Source of the DNA: Streptomyces sp. WM6378
GTDB lineage: Bacteria > Actinomycetota > Actinomycetes > Streptomycetales > Streptomycetaceae
Assembly: GCF_001279695.1 (NCBI RefSeq)
Contig: NZ_LGDD01000308.1
Span: forward strand, 1 to 64,000
Direction of reading: 5' to 3'
DNA length: 64,000 bases
In this document: positions 55,547-64,000 of the stretch, piece by piece
Layout: each line of letters starts with the position of its first letter
Position numbering within the stretch: the stretch's first letter is position 1
Notes under the pieces: model-generated
What the model saw: only the letters and a program-made list of their open reading frames with translations
Database searches by the model: none
Told to the model about the DNA's origin: nothing
Position numbers and translations under genes: made by a program

Positions 55547-55593
55547 TTAGGGGCGCGGGGAACTGCGCGACCAGCCACGCACGGTCCGCAGCA
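55547..55593. repeat. Dispersed Streptomyces repeat, copy D
   Basis: Contains TTAGGGGCGCGGGGAACTGC then GCGACCAGCCACGCACGG and TCCGCAGC. It is the best-preserved copy of the family in this window and lies between the convergent PLDc_N and ccsB genes. Confidence 0.8.
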
Positions 55594-55601
55594 GGTGAAC
55601 T

Positions 55602-55670
55602 CTCCCCCGGAGGGTTGCGGGAAGGGGCGGGGTGGGGCGAACTCCCCGGGGTCTGGGGCGGAGCCCCAGG
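55602..55670. repeat. Second repeat type with hairpin, also at the window start
   Basis: CCCCGGAGGGTTGCGGGAAG with GGGCGGGGTGGGG is closely matched at 6-41 (CCCCCGGAGGGTCCCGGGAA, then GGGGCGGGGCGGGG). The copy here ends in a perfect hairpin, CTGGGGC-gga-GCCCCAG at 55654-55670, that can end transcription from both sides. Confidence 0.7.
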
Positions 55671-55704
55671 AGGCCCGCCCCAGTACTGGGTGATCCCGTA
55701 CCGG

Positions 55705-56796
55705 TCAGACGCCCGCGTAGGAGTGCTTGCCGTTCACGAAGATGTTCACGCCGTAGTAGTTGAACAGCCAGCACCCGAACGCGATCAGCGCCAGCGTCGC
55801 CGCCTTGCGGCCCTTCCAGCCGGCCGTGGCGCGGGCGTGCAGGTAGCAGGCGTACGCGACCCAGGTGATGAAGGACCAGGTCTCCTTCGGGTCCCAGCCC
55901 CAGTAGCGGCCCCAGGCGTCGCCCGCCCAGATCGCGCCCGCGATGATCGTGAACGTCCACAGCGGGAAGACCGCCGCGTTCACGCGGTAGGCGAACTTGT
56001 CCAGGGTGGACGCGGCCGGCAGCCGCTCCAGGACGGACGTCGCGAAGGCACCCGGCTTGCCTCCCTCGGCGAGCTTGGCCTCGTACCGGTCGCGGAAGAG
56101 GTACAGGATCGTGGCGACCGCACCGACGTAGAAGACCGCGCCGCAGAAGATCGCGGTGGAGACGTGGATCCACAGCCAGTACGAGTGCAGCGCCGGGACC
56201 AGCTGGTCGCTGGCGGTGTAGAGCACCGTGACCGCGAGGCCCAGGTCGAGCAGGACCGTGGTGACCAGCGGGAGGCCGAGCCAGCCGACGTTCTTCTTCA
56301 GGGCAAGCAGCGTCAGGTACACGCCGACCGCGACCGTGGAGAAGGTCAGGTTGAACTCGTACATGTTGCCCCACGGCGCCCGCTGCACGGACAGCGCGCG
56401 GGTCAGCACACCGGAGAACTCGATGAGGAAGGCGAGCACCGTGAGGGAGACGGCGATGCGCCCGTAGAGGTCGCCCTTCTCGTCGCCGCCGGAGGCACCG
56501 GGGCCGTCCGGCACGTCGCGGGTTCCGGCGGCCGACCGGGTCACGACCTTGGGCCGCTCCAGGACGGCGGTGCCGCCGTTCTTGGTGGCGACCTCGACCT
56601 TGACGGTGCCCGCGTCCTTGGCCTGCTGACCGGCGCCGGTCAGCGCGGCCGCCGTGCGGGCGACCTTGCTGCGGGTGCCGAAGAGCCACTCGGCCATGTT
56701 GGCGAAGAAGGCCAGCAGGTACACGGCCATCGACGAGTAGATGAGGTAGTTGCTGGTGTGCGCCAGGCTCTCATTGGTGGTGGCGGCGAGATTCAC
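55705..56796 (-). CDS. ccsB: Cytochrome c synthase subunit CcsB/ResC
   Basis: With ResB it forms the membrane system II haem lyase that attaches haem to apocytochromes c. The 363-residue protein has about eight helices and the haem-handling tryptophan-rich motif GDAWGRYWGWDPKETWSFITW (cited in part: WGRYWGWDPKETW). Histidines near LHSYWLWIHVSTAIF probably bind haem. A long charged loop at ~65-105 is typical of actinobacteria. The GTG start overlaps the resB stop (GTGA). Confidence 0.94.
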   Translation of the reverse strand: MNLAATTNESLAHTSNYLIYSSMAVYLLAFFANMAEWLFGTRSKVARTAAALTGAGQQAKDAGTVKVEVATKNGGTAVLERPKVVTRSAAGTRDVPDGPGASGGDEKGDLYGRIAVSLTVLAFLIEFSGVLTRALSVQRAPWGNMYEFNLTFSTVAVGVYLTLLALKKNVGWLGLPLVTTVLLDLGLAVTVLYTASDQLVPALHSYWLWIHVSTAIFCGAVFYVGAVATILYLFRDRYEAKLAEGGKPGAFATSVLERLPAASTLDKFAYRVNAAVFPLWTFTIIAGAIWAGDAWGRYWGWDPKETWSFITWVAYACYLHARATAGWKGRKAATLALIAFGCWLFNYYGVNIFVNGKHSYAGV

Positions 56797-58496
56797 TTCT
56801 CAGCCCCTTCGGCAGGAACAACTGAGGGTTCGGGTTCGGGATCCGGCGCGGTCGGCGCCTGTGGGATGAGCGTGACCGCGAGATCGGCCAGCTCCTCGGG
56901 AAGCTTCGCGGACTCGCTGCGGCCGAGCCCGGCCATCTCGACGACGGTCACTCCGTCATCGCCTCGGACGGCCCGGACCCAGACCCGGCGCCGCTGGATG
57001 AACAGCGAGCCGGCGAGGCCGGCGATGGCCCCGATCGCGCCGGTGAGGGCGAGACCGTTGGCCGGCTGGTGGGAGATCTGGAAGCTCGCCCACTGCTTGA
57101 TGGGGCCCTTGTCGAAGGTGATCGACCCGGCGCCGTCGGGCAGTTGAAGGGTCTCGCCCGGCAGCAGCAGCTTCTTCAGGATGTTGCCCTGGGCGTCCTT
57201 GAAGGGCTTGATGGAACGGCTGCTGGTGTCCAGCTGGTACACGTTCTTCGGCAGGCCCGAGTTGAGGCCGAGGTCGCCGTGGTAGGCGCCGATGTTGAGC
57301 ACCGGGAAGTCGGGCGCGGGGAACTTCGAGAACATCTGGGTCGCGCCGGTGCCCTTGCCGCCGAAGGTCGGCACGAAGAACGCGGCGAAACCGAGCTGGT
57401 CCTTGTTCCCCTTGGCGTCGCGGTAGCCGTCGAGCACCTTGATGGCGCCGCTGGACGTGAGGTTGTTGTCCATCGGCAGCAGCGGGACCGAGCCCTGGAA
57501 GACGACCTTGCCCTGGCCGTCCTTGACGGTGACCGTCGGCGCGTAGCCGTGCGAGAGCAGGTAGACCTTGGAACCGTCGACGACGAGCGGCTTGTTGACC
57601 TCGACGACCTTCTGCTGCGGCTTGCCGTCGGCGCCCTCGGAGTAGGTGAGGTGCGCCTTGAACTCGCGAGCCGTGCCCAGCTCGGGCCCGCTGCGCTCGT
57701 ACGACGCGTCGAACCGGTCAAGCGTGAAGCTGAACGGCGCCAGGTCCTCGGTGTCGAACAGCGAGCCCGACCTGAAGTCGTCGTACTGGGTGAGCGTGTT
57801 GGAGAACCCGTCGCCCTGGACGATCAGCTTGCCGCCCTCGGACTTGAAGAGCTGGCCGGTGGCGAACGCCACCAGGATCACGATCAGCGAGACGTGGAAG
57901 ATCAGGTTGCCGGCCTCGCGCAGATAGCCCTTCTCGGCGGCGACGGCGTCCGAGCTGATCCGGGCGCGGAAGCGACGCTTCTTGAGCATGGCGAGCGCGG
58001 CCTCGCGGACCTGCTCGGGCTCGGCGTCGGTGCGCCAGGTCGTGTACGCGGGCAGCCGGGTCAGGCGGCCGGGCGCGGCCGGCGGCTGTCCGCGCAGCTG
58101 GCCGACGAACTGCCAGGTGCGCGGCACGATGCAGCCGATGAGCGAGACGAACAGCAGGATGTAGATCGCGGAGAACCACACCGAGCTGTAGACGTGGAAG
58201 AGGCCGAGCTTCTCGTAAATCGGCGTGAGGGTGTCGTGCCGCTTCTGGAAGTCGGCGACCTTCATCTCGTCGACGCTGGTCTGCGGGATCAGCGAGCCGG
58301 GGATGGCGCCGAGCGACAGCAGGAAGAGCAGGATCAGCGCGACCCGCATCGAGGTCAGCTGCCGCCAGAACCAGCGGATCCAGCCGAGGACGCCGATGCC
58401 GACGGGGCCGTTGGAGCGTTCCTCGGTGGGGGCGGTGGAGAGCTGTGCCCCGGCCTCGCCGAGGTCGGGCTCCGGAGTCGATTCGGTCTTGCTCAT
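56793..58496 (-). CDS. resB: Cytochrome c biogenesis protein ResB
   Basis: The 567-residue partner of CcsB in system II cytochrome c maturation. It opens with RWFWRQLTSMRVALILLFLLS and GAIPGSLIPQTSVDEMK, family features. Three N-terminal helices are followed by a large outer domain (~250-500) and a last helix near LALTGAIGAIAGLAGSLFIQ. The start is three bases after the ccdA stop, and the end overlaps ccsB, consistent with one operon. Confidence 0.94.
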   Translation of the reverse strand: MSKTESTPEPDLGEAGAQLSTAPTEERSNGPVGIGVLGWIRWFWRQLTSMRVALILLFLLSLGAIPGSLIPQTSVDEMKVADFQKRHDTLTPIYEKLGLFHVYSSVWFSAIYILLFVSLIGCIVPRTWQFVGQLRGQPPAAPGRLTRLPAYTTWRTDAEPEQVREAALAMLKKRRFRARISSDAVAAEKGYLREAGNLIFHVSLIVILVAFATGQLFKSEGGKLIVQGDGFSNTLTQYDDFRSGSLFDTEDLAPFSFTLDRFDASYERSGPELGTAREFKAHLTYSEGADGKPQQKVVEVNKPLVVDGSKVYLLSHGYAPTVTVKDGQGKVVFQGSVPLLPMDNNLTSSGAIKVLDGYRDAKGNKDQLGFAAFFVPTFGGKGTGATQMFSKFPAPDFPVLNIGAYHGDLGLNSGLPKNVYQLDTSSRSIKPFKDAQGNILKKLLLPGETLQLPDGAGSITFDKGPIKQWASFQISHQPANGLALTGAIGAIAGLAGSLFIQRRRVWVRAVRGDDGVTVVEMAGLGRSESAKLPEELADLAVTLIPQAPTAPDPEPEPSVVPAEGAEK

Positions 58497-58499
58497 GCG

Positions 58500-59264
58500 T
58501 CAGACACCCACCTGAAAGCCTTGGGACCAGCCCTGTACCTGCTGGACGAGCTCCGCCCAAGCCCCGGTCAGCAGCAGCACACCGGTCACGATCATCATGC
58601 CGCCGCCGATCCGCATCACCCATACGTAGTGCTTCTTGACCCAGCCGAAGGCGCCGAGCGCCTTGCGGAAGGCGACCGCCGCGAGCACGAACGGCAGCCC
58701 GAGGCCGAGACAGTACGCGACCGTCAGTATCGCCCCGCGGCCGGCGCTCGCCTGGTCCATCGCCAGCGCGTTCACCGAGGTGAGCGTCGGGCCCAGGCAC
58801 GGCGTCCAGCCGATGCCGAACAGCGCGCCGAGCAGCGGCGCTCCCGCCAGACCCGTCACCGGCCGCTTGTGGACGCGGAATTCGCGCTGCGTCATCCACG
58901 GCATCAGGCCCATGAAGAAGACGCCCATCAGGATCATCAGGACGCCGAGGACCTTGGAGAGCGTGTCGCCGTACTCCTGGAGGTTCCTGCCGAAGTAGCC
59001 GAACAGCGCGCCGCCGGAAACGAAGACCGCGGTGAAGCCGAGCACGAACAGACTTGCGCCCGCGACCATGCGGCCGCGCCGCGCCTCGGCCAGATCGGTG
59101 CCGGTGACTCCGGTGACGTACGAGAGGTAGCCGGGGACCAGCGGCAGTACGCAGGGCGAGAAGAACGAGACGAGGCCGCCGAGTACGGCGACCGGCAGGG
59201 CCACCAGAAGGGCCCCGCTGAAGACCGTCTCATTCATTCCGCCGACGGCGGCCAGTGCCATCAC
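58500..59264 (-). CDS. ccdA: CcdA-type thiol-disulfide transmembrane reductase
   Basis: Carries reducing power across the membrane to keep apocytochrome c thiols reduced. The 254-residue protein has about six helices with the paired cysteines in SFFSPCVLPLVPGYLSY and GIGWTPCLGPTLTS. The start is GTG 59264 or the ATG one codon later, four bases after the resA stop. It sits between the thioredoxin-like resA and resB, as usual. Confidence 0.94.
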   Translation of the reverse strand: MMALAAVGGMNETVFSGALLVALPVAVLGGLVSFFSPCVLPLVPGYLSYVTGVTGTDLAEARRGRMVAGASLFVLGFTAVFVSGGALFGYFGRNLQEYGDTLSKVLGVLMILMGVFFMGLMPWMTQREFRVHKRPVTGLAGAPLLGALFGIGWTPCLGPTLTSVNALAMDQASAGRGAILTVAYCLGLGLPFVLAAVAFRKALGAFGWVKKHYVWVMRIGGGMMIVTGVLLLTGAWAELVQQVQGWSQGFQVGV

Positions 59265-59268
59265 GCGA

Positions 59269-59877
59269 TCACTTCTCCGCGATCAGCGGGTCGATCATCT
59301 GGTGCAGCTTTGTGTCGTCGAGCGCCATCAGGGCGCGTGCGGCGATCTTTCCGTTCCGGTCGAGAACGATCGTCGACGGAATGGCCTGCGGATTCAGGCT
59401 GCCCTTCGGGAAACGCAGAATGAGCTTGCCGATCGGGTCGTACAGGCTCGAATAGTCGACCCCGAATTCCTTCTCGAACTGCTGCGCCGGGCCCTTGTCG
59501 GTGTCGCGGGTATTGATCCCGACGAACTCGACGCCCTTGGCCTTCGTCTCCTTGGAGACCTTGGCCAGATACGGCGCCTCGGCACGGCAGGGCGCACACC
59601 ACGAGCCCCACACATTCAGCACGACGATCTTGCCCTTGAGGGAGGCGACGTCGAGCTGTTTGCCGTCGACGGTCTCACCGGAGAGCTCCGGGGCGTTCTG
59701 GCGGTCGCCCTTGGCGACGGTGGCGATGCCGCCGGTACCGGTGACGAACTTGGTGTCACCGGAACCACCGGACGTACCACCGGAACCGCAGGCCGTCAGG
59801 GTCAGCGCACCGGCGGCCGCGGCAGCCGCGGCCAGCGTCAGGGTGCGACGGCGTCGGAAGGCAGGACTCACGGACAT
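59269..59877 (-). CDS. resA: Thioredoxin-like lipoprotein ResA/TlpA
   Basis: An extracytoplasmic thiol reductase that prepares the CxxCH motif of apocytochrome c. The 202-residue protein has a lipobox (LTLTACGSGG, Cys at about 31), a Gly-rich linker and a thioredoxin domain with the active site VWGSWCAPCRAEAPYL. The cis-Pro region is PQAIPSTIVLD. The ATG at 59877 is preferred; a longer frame runs back into the intergenic region. It is first of the resA-ccdA-resB-ccsB unit. Confidence 0.93.
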   Translation of the reverse strand: MSVSPAFRRRRTLTLAAAAAAAGALTLTACGSGGTSGGSGDTKFVTGTGGIATVAKGDRQNAPELSGETVDGKQLDVASLKGKIVVLNVWGSWCAPCRAEAPYLAKVSKETKAKGVEFVGINTRDTDKGPAQQFEKEFGVDYSSLYDPIGKLILRFPKGSLNPQAIPSTIVLDRNGKIAARALMALDDTKLHQMIDPLIAEK

Positions 59878-59954
59878 GTGAAAAGTTTCGCATGGCGGTT
59901 CCGGGGATCTTCCGCGCCCCCCTGAGTGCCCGTAAAGCCCCTTGTCAGGAAGGC

Positions 59955-61199
59955 TTAAACGGTCTTCATGAACGCGTTCCAGCCACCGGCGGGGGCCTCT
60001 CCCACGTTGAGCGTACGGAGCTTGGCGAGCACCTTCGGGTCCTGGACGTCGAGCCAGTCGACGTACTGCTTGAAGGAGACGAGCCTCACATCCTTCTTCT
60101 CGTCCCGCTGCGCCACGATGCCCTTGAAGGCCTCTTCGACGGCGTCCATGTAGATGCCGCCGTTCCACTGCTCGAAGTGGTTTCCGATGTAGAACGGCGC
60201 GCGATTTGTTTCATAGGCGCGCTTGAATCCGGCGAGATACGCCTCGGTGGCCTGCTTGCGCCAGCCGGGATAGTTGGCCGGCGGCGCCTTGGTCGAATTC
60301 TTCGACTGGTTGGCGAGGATGTTGTAGTCCATCGACAGGACCTGGAACGAATGCCCGGGGAAGGGTATTTGCTGGAGCGGCAGGTCCCACAGGCCGTGCC
60401 GCTTGACCGGCCACACCTGGGTGCCGCCGGGCGAGGAGGCGTCGTAGCGCCAGCCCAGCTTCTGTGCGGTGGGCAGCAGGTTGTCCTGGCCGAGCAGGCA
60501 GGGCGTGCGGCCGCCGGTGAGCTCGCGCTTGTAGTCGAACGGCAGCGGGTCCTCGTCCGTCCAGCCGGTGTTGGTCTTCCACTTGGTGACGAAGTCGATC
60601 GCCTGGTCTATCTCGCTCTGCCACTGGGCCGCGGTCCAGTGCTCCACGGTGCCGCGTCCGGAGCAGAAGTGGCCGTTGAAGTGGGTGCCTATCTCATGGC
60701 CGTCGGTCCACGCCTGGCGGACGTACTTCAGCGTCTCCTTGATGTGCGGGTCGGAGAGGTAGCCGATGTCGGAGGCGCCGACCGGGTTGTTCGGCGGCTG
60801 GTAGAGCCGCTTCTTGGCCTCGGGCAGCAGGTAGAGGCCGGAGAGGAAGAACGTCATGCCCGCGCCGTGGTCCTTGGCGAGCTGGAGGAAGCGCGGGAAG
60901 AGGCCGTTGCCGACCTCGCCGGCGCCGTCCCACGAGAAGATGACGAACTGGGGCGGGGTCTGGCCGGGTTCGAGCGGGACGGGCTTGTCGGGCTGGTGCG
61001 GCTGCTTGCCGGTGTCCGAAGTGGAACCGTCACCTATCAGTTTCGCGTCGGCCTTCTTGGCGGCCGCGTCGTCGCCGCCCTTGCCGCTCGATCCGCTACC
61101 GCCCGAAGTGCCGCAGCCGGTGAGCCCAGCCGCAGCCGCGGCCCCCAGACCCAGTCCCAGCATGCCCCTTCGGCTGAAGTTCCGGCCGATCTCCCGCAT
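59955..61199 (-). CDS. Tat-exported lipoprotein, polysaccharide-deacetylase-like
   Basis: A 414-residue exported protein. The N terminus has the twin-arginine signal NFSRRGMLGLGLG and a lipobox LTGCG, so it should be a Tat-dependent lipoprotein. The body resembles the polysaccharide deacetylase (NodB) fold: FVIFSWDGAGE (first motif, Asp in place), IGTHFNGHFCSG (HxxxH metal site) and DIGYLSDPHIKETL. Activity on a glycan is inferred. The ATG at 61199 is chosen; an ATG six codons earlier is possible. It is 77 bases upstream of resA. Confidence 0.82.
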   Translation of the reverse strand: MREIGRNFSRRGMLGLGLGAAAAAGLTGCGTSGGSGSSGKGGDDAAAKKADAKLIGDGSTSDTGKQPHQPDKPVPLEPGQTPPQFVIFSWDGAGEVGNGLFPRFLQLAKDHGAGMTFFLSGLYLLPEAKKRLYQPPNNPVGASDIGYLSDPHIKETLKYVRQAWTDGHEIGTHFNGHFCSGRGTVEHWTAAQWQSEIDQAIDFVTKWKTNTGWTDEDPLPFDYKRELTGGRTPCLLGQDNLLPTAQKLGWRYDASSPGGTQVWPVKRHGLWDLPLQQIPFPGHSFQVLSMDYNILANQSKNSTKAPPANYPGWRKQATEAYLAGFKRAYETNRAPFYIGNHFEQWNGGIYMDAVEEAFKGIVAQRDEKKDVRLVSFKQYVDWLDVQDPKVLAKLRTLNVGEAPAGGWNAFMKTV

Positions 61200-61376
61200 A
61201 AGCCCGTCCGTTCCCATCGCGTGCACCGTCGTCTCGTCGTCCTCGAAGCCCAAGTACGTCACCGCAGTTGGGCAATCTGTGAGATGCCGGGTGAAACAGG
61301 GATGGTTCCCCACAGCTCGCACAAATCTTCGTAAACCGTACGAGGTGAGGGGTGCGCGGTGGAAAGGCGGGGGGGG

Positions 61377-61442
61377 GCCGGCCGGCCGGTCCGGGTTGCC
61401 GGCGCGGGCCGGCTGGCCGGCCGGGGGGATCCGGCCGGCCGG
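61377..61442. repeat. GGCCGGCC-rich palindromic cluster
   Basis: At least three GGCCGGCC octamers and several GCCGGC hexamers occur within 66 bases, flanked by a run of nine G at 61369-61377. It lies directly after the histidine phosphatase stop on the minus strand. It can fold into a strong GC hairpin and may be the terminator of hemL/phosphatase. Confidence 0.6.
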
Positions 61443-61447
61443 ACACG

Positions 61448-62137
61448 TCAGGCGCCGAAGGCCTTCGACTTGCCCTTGACCGGCTTGGCACCGGCCAGCA
61501 GATGCGCCGGTACGAGATCGCGGGCGGGCTCGCTGTAGCCCACGGACACGATCCGGTCGCCCTGATAGGTGAAGCTGGTCAGCGAGGCCAGCGTGCACTG
61601 CCGCTTGCGCGGGTCGTGCCAGAGCCGCCGCTTCTCGACGAAGCTGCGCACGATCCAGATCGGCAGTTGGTGGCTGACGCACACCGCCTCGTGCCCCCGA
61701 GCCGCATCGCGCGCCGCTTCGAGCGCGCCCATCATCCGTACGACCTGCTCGACGTACGGCTCGCCCCAGGACGGGCGGAACGGGTTCGTCAGGTGCTTCC
61801 AGTTGGCGGGCTTGCGCAGCGCGCCGTCGCCGACCCCGAAGGTCTTGCCCTCGAAGACGTTGCCCGCCTCGATGAGCCGCGGGTCGGTGGCGAGGTCCAG
61901 GCCGTGCGTCTTGGCGATCGGGCTCGCCGTCTCCTGGGCGCGCTCCAGGGGGGAGGCGACGACATGGGTGATGTCGCGGCCCGCCAGGTGCTCGGCGACC
62001 CGGTCGGCCATCTGCCGGCCGAGGTCGGACAGGTGGTAGCCGGAGCGGCGCCCGTAGAGCACCCCGTCCGGGTTGTGCACCTCGCCGTGGCGCATCAGGT
62101 GCACGACGGTGAGGTCGCTGTTGCCGGTCTCGCTCAT
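61448..62137 (-). CDS. Histidine phosphatase family protein (phosphoglycerate-mutase-like)
   Basis: A 229-residue phosphatase. The catalytic motif is [12 protein letters not shown] near residue 13, with the second-site Arg in [10 protein letters not shown] and the second His in [14 protein letters not shown]. The substrate cannot be told from sequence. The ATG start overlaps the hemL stop by four bases (ATGA), so it is coupled to hemL. It often accompanies hemL in Streptomyces. Confidence 0.9.
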   Translation of the reverse strand: MSETGNSDLTVVHLMRHGEVHNPDGVLYGRRSGYHLSDLGRQMADRVAEHLAGRDITHVVASPLERAQETASPIAKTHGLDLATDPRLIEAGNVFEGKTFGVGDGALRKPANWKHLTNPFRPSWGEPYVEQVVRMMGALEAARDAARGHEAVCVSHQLPIWIVRSFVEKRRLWHDPRKRQCTLASLTSFTYQGDRIVSVGYSEPARDLVPAHLLAGAKPVKGKSKAFGA

Positions 62138-63456
62138 GCGGTGGCCTCCGCTGCGGCACGGGCGGCGGCGGGCAGCGCGGCCGCGATGCGCTCGATCGCT
62201 CGCTCGTCGTGGGCGGTCGACACGAACCAGGACTCGAACGCCGAGGGCGGCAGGTAGACGCCCTGCGACAGCATCGAGTGGAAGAACCCGTTGAAGCGGA
62301 ACGCTTCCTGCTTCTTCGCGTCGTCGTAGTCGCGGACCTCGTCGGCCGTGAAGAAGACCGAGAACATGTTGCTCGCGGTCTGCAGCCGGTGGGCCACGCC
62401 CTCCTTGCTGAGCGCGCCGGTCACCAGCGCCTGGATCTCGCGGGAGACGGCGTCGACCTTGGCGTACGCGGCGTCGTCGAGCAGCCGCAGCTGGGCCAGG
62501 CCGGCGGCGGTCGCGATCGGGTTCCCGGAGAGCGTGCCCGCCTGGTAGACGGGGCCGGCCGGGGCGAGGTGCCCCATGACGTCGGCGCGGCCGCCGAACG
62601 CCGCGGCCGGGAAGCCGCCGCCCATGACCTTGCCGAACGTCATGAGGTCCGGCACTACGCCGTCGACTCCGAACCAGCCCGCCTTGGACGTACGGAACCC
62701 GGTCATCACCTCGTCGGAGATGTACAGCGCGCCGTTCTTGGCGCAGGCCGCCTTCAGGCCCGCGTTGAAGCCGTCCGCCGGCGGGACGACACCCATGTTG
62801 CCGGGCGAGGCCTCGGTGATCACACAGGCGATCTCGCCCGGGTTGGCGTGGAACGCCGCGTGCACAGCGTCAAGATCGTTGTACGGCAGCACGATCGTGT
62901 CACCGGCCTGCGCGCCGGTCACCCCGGGGGTGTCGGGGAGGCCGAACGTGGCGACCCCGGAACCGGCGGCGGCCAGCAGCGCGTCCACATGGCCGTGGTA
63001 GCAGCCGGCGAACTTGATGACCTTGGCCCGGCCGGTGAAGCCGCGCGCCAGGCGGATCGCGGACATGGTCGCCTCGGTGCCGGAGGACACCAGGCGGACC
63101 TGCTCGACCGGCTCGATCCGGGCCACGATCTCCTCGGCGAGCGCGACCTCGCCCTCGCCGGGCGTGCCGAAGGAGGTGCCACGGGCGACGGCCTCCTGCA
63201 CGGCGGCGATGACCTCGGGGTGCGCGTGCCCGAGGATCATCGGGCCCCACGAGCACACCAGGTCGACGTACTCGCGGCCGTCGGCGTCGGTCAGGTACGG
63301 ACCCGCACCGGACACCATGAACCGGGGCGTACCGCCCACGGCCCGGAAGGCACGGACGGGGGAGTTCACGCCGCCGGGCGTCACGGCGGACGCGCGGTCG
63401 AAGAGGTTCTGCGAAACTGGGGCGTCGTATTCGTACGGATAGCTCACACACGCCAT
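62134..63456 (-). CDS. hemL: Glutamate-1-semialdehyde 2,1-aminomutase
   Basis: Makes 5-aminolevulinate from glutamate-1-semialdehyde in the C5 route to haem. The 440-residue PLP enzyme opens with the family block [20 protein letters not shown]. It has [17 protein letters not shown] (PLP phosphate), the Asp region [10 protein letters not shown] and the Schiff-base lysine in [19 protein letters not shown]. The start may be ATG 63456 or the GTG three codons later (VSYPYEY). It fits the respiratory theme of the window. Confidence 0.95.
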   Translation of the reverse strand: MACVSYPYEYDAPVSQNLFDRASAVTPGGVNSPVRAFRAVGGTPRFMVSGAGPYLTDADGREYVDLVCSWGPMILGHAHPEVIAAVQEAVARGTSFGTPGEGEVALAEEIVARIEPVEQVRLVSSGTEATMSAIRLARGFTGRAKVIKFAGCYHGHVDALLAAAGSGVATFGLPDTPGVTGAQAGDTIVLPYNDLDAVHAAFHANPGEIACVITEASPGNMGVVPPADGFNAGLKAACAKNGALYISDEVMTGFRTSKAGWFGVDGVVPDLMTFGKVMGGGFPAAAFGGRADVMGHLAPAGPVYQAGTLSGNPIATAAGLAQLRLLDDAAYAKVDAVSREIQALVTGALSKEGVAHRLQTASNMFSVFFTADEVRDYDDAKKQEAFRFNGFFHSMLSQGVYLPPSAFESWFVSTAHDERAIERIAAALPAAARAAAEATA

Positions 63457-63526
63457 GGTGGCAGAGGGCCGGGCGATCTTGCGGACTGGTGTTTCACCGC
63501 ACCCGCGCGGGGGAGGTCAATGACAC

Positions 63527-63572
63527 GATGATCCGCAGATGATCGAGTTGCATCGGCGGATGATCGGGTTGC
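63527..63572. promoter_or_regulatory. Phased direct repeats upstream of the last gene
   Basis: GATGATC occurs at 63527, 63538 and 63559. The last two are within the longer repeat GATGATCGrGTTGC (63538-63551, 63559-63572). Spacings are 11 and 21 bases, one and two helical turns, as for a regulator binding one face of the DNA. A separate duplication AAGCAGTCGGG follows at 63598-63623. Confidence 0.5.
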
Positions 63573-63630
63573 GCGGTGGGGGCCGTGCCATCTACAAAGC
63601 AGTCGGGCTACAAGCAGTCGGGTGAAGGAT

Positions 63631-64000
63631 ATGCATCGCGGTGGCGGACTGGGCGAAGGGACCGATGACCGGGGTCCCGAGCGCGCCCACCGTCGGGGAC
63701 GGCACCGGCGACGCGACGCCCAGGACCGGATCGACCGGGTCGGGGACGGCGCAGGGGCGGGGAACGGAAGTGGCCGTGTGGGGGTGACCTACAAGTACTT
63801 CGGTGCCCCGGACGGCGCGACCGCTGCCCGGGTGCCCGTGACCATGCGCCCCGAGGAGCTCGGCGGTGACGAGCTGGGCATGGGCGGCATGTTCACCAAG
63901 ATCAAGCCGGAGACGATGGCCGCGATGGTCCTCACCGGCATCCAGGGCATACCGCTGCACAAGGTCCCGCCCCTGGAACTCGTCGTCCTCCACCCCGACT
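63631..64000 (+). CDS. Hypothetical protein, truncated by the window end
   Basis: An open frame running off the window. From 63784 it reads VTYKYFGAPDGATAARVPV, then EELGGDELGMGGMFTKIKPE and PLHKVPPLELVVLHPD, which looks like a conserved Streptomyces protein of unknown function. The ATG at 63631 has GAAGGA only one or two bases before it, and the first ~50 residues are Arg/Gly-rich and unlikely to be conserved. The GTG at 63775 or 63784 may be the real start. No family assigned. Confidence 0.5.
   Translation, partial: MHRGGGLGEGTDDRGPERAHRRGRHRRRDAQDRIDRVGDGAGAGNGSGRVGVTYKYFGAPDGATAARVPVTMRPEELGGDELGMGGMFTKIKPETMAAMVLTGIQGIPLHKVPPLELVVLHPD

Noticed and set aside
63592..63993. Minus-strand 133-residue open frame at the window end
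   Set aside because: The plus-strand frame has better codon use and protein-like sequence over the same bases.

Overview
The window is high-GC actinobacterial DNA, almost certainly from a Streptomyces. Evidence: complete nuoA-N operon, menaquinone made by the futalosine route, a WhiJ-type regulatory triad, an LAxTG (class E) sortase substrate, ALF-repeat proteins, frequent GTG starts and tightly overlapping (ATGA/GTGA) operons. I saw no tRNA, rRNA, CRISPR array or insertion sequence.

Region 1 (1-16000) is the 14-gene respiratory complex I operon nuoA-N, read on the minus strand. It ends in a strong hairpin plus U-tract terminator. Its promoter side carries a Rex-type operator and a Crp-type site. 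Region 2 (16700-34800) is mostly core genes: an NlpC/P60 wall hydrolase, a menaquinone block (menJ-like reductase, menG, mqnC, mqnA), a Ser/Thr kinase coupled to a prepilin peptidase, secreted hydrolases, a cold-shock gene, an acyl-CoA ligase/AraC pair and a MerR/DUF4188 pair. Region 3 (34900-47000) is accessory: a sortase-anchored ALF protein, a WhiJ-type triad whose helix-turn-helix gene is frameshifted, a broken acyltransferase, a protease-like FG-GAP protein without its catalytic residues, a very large ALF-repeat/HINT polymorphic toxin with an overlapping immunity-gene candidate, and a beta-trefoil protein. Region 4 (47300-64000) returns to core: a DAACS transporter behind a Cys-rich leader peptide, mqnE, an Lrp regulator, the flavin prenyltransferase/prenyltransferase/decarboxylase set (ubiX, mqnP, mqnL), the cytochrome c maturation operon (resA, ccdA, resB, ccsB), a Tat lipoprotein deacetylase, a histidine phosphatase and hemL.

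Functionally, much of the window serves one theme. Complex I, the menaquinone it reduces, haem precursor synthesis and cytochrome c assembly are all encoded here. The least described part is the toxin/immunity module at 41651-46155, whose 109-residue C-terminal domain I cannot assign to a family. Other notable observations are the leader-peptide/attenuator arrangement before the DAACS transporter, a degenerate amidohydrolase next to mqnC, and a dispersed repeat confined to convergent gene junctions.
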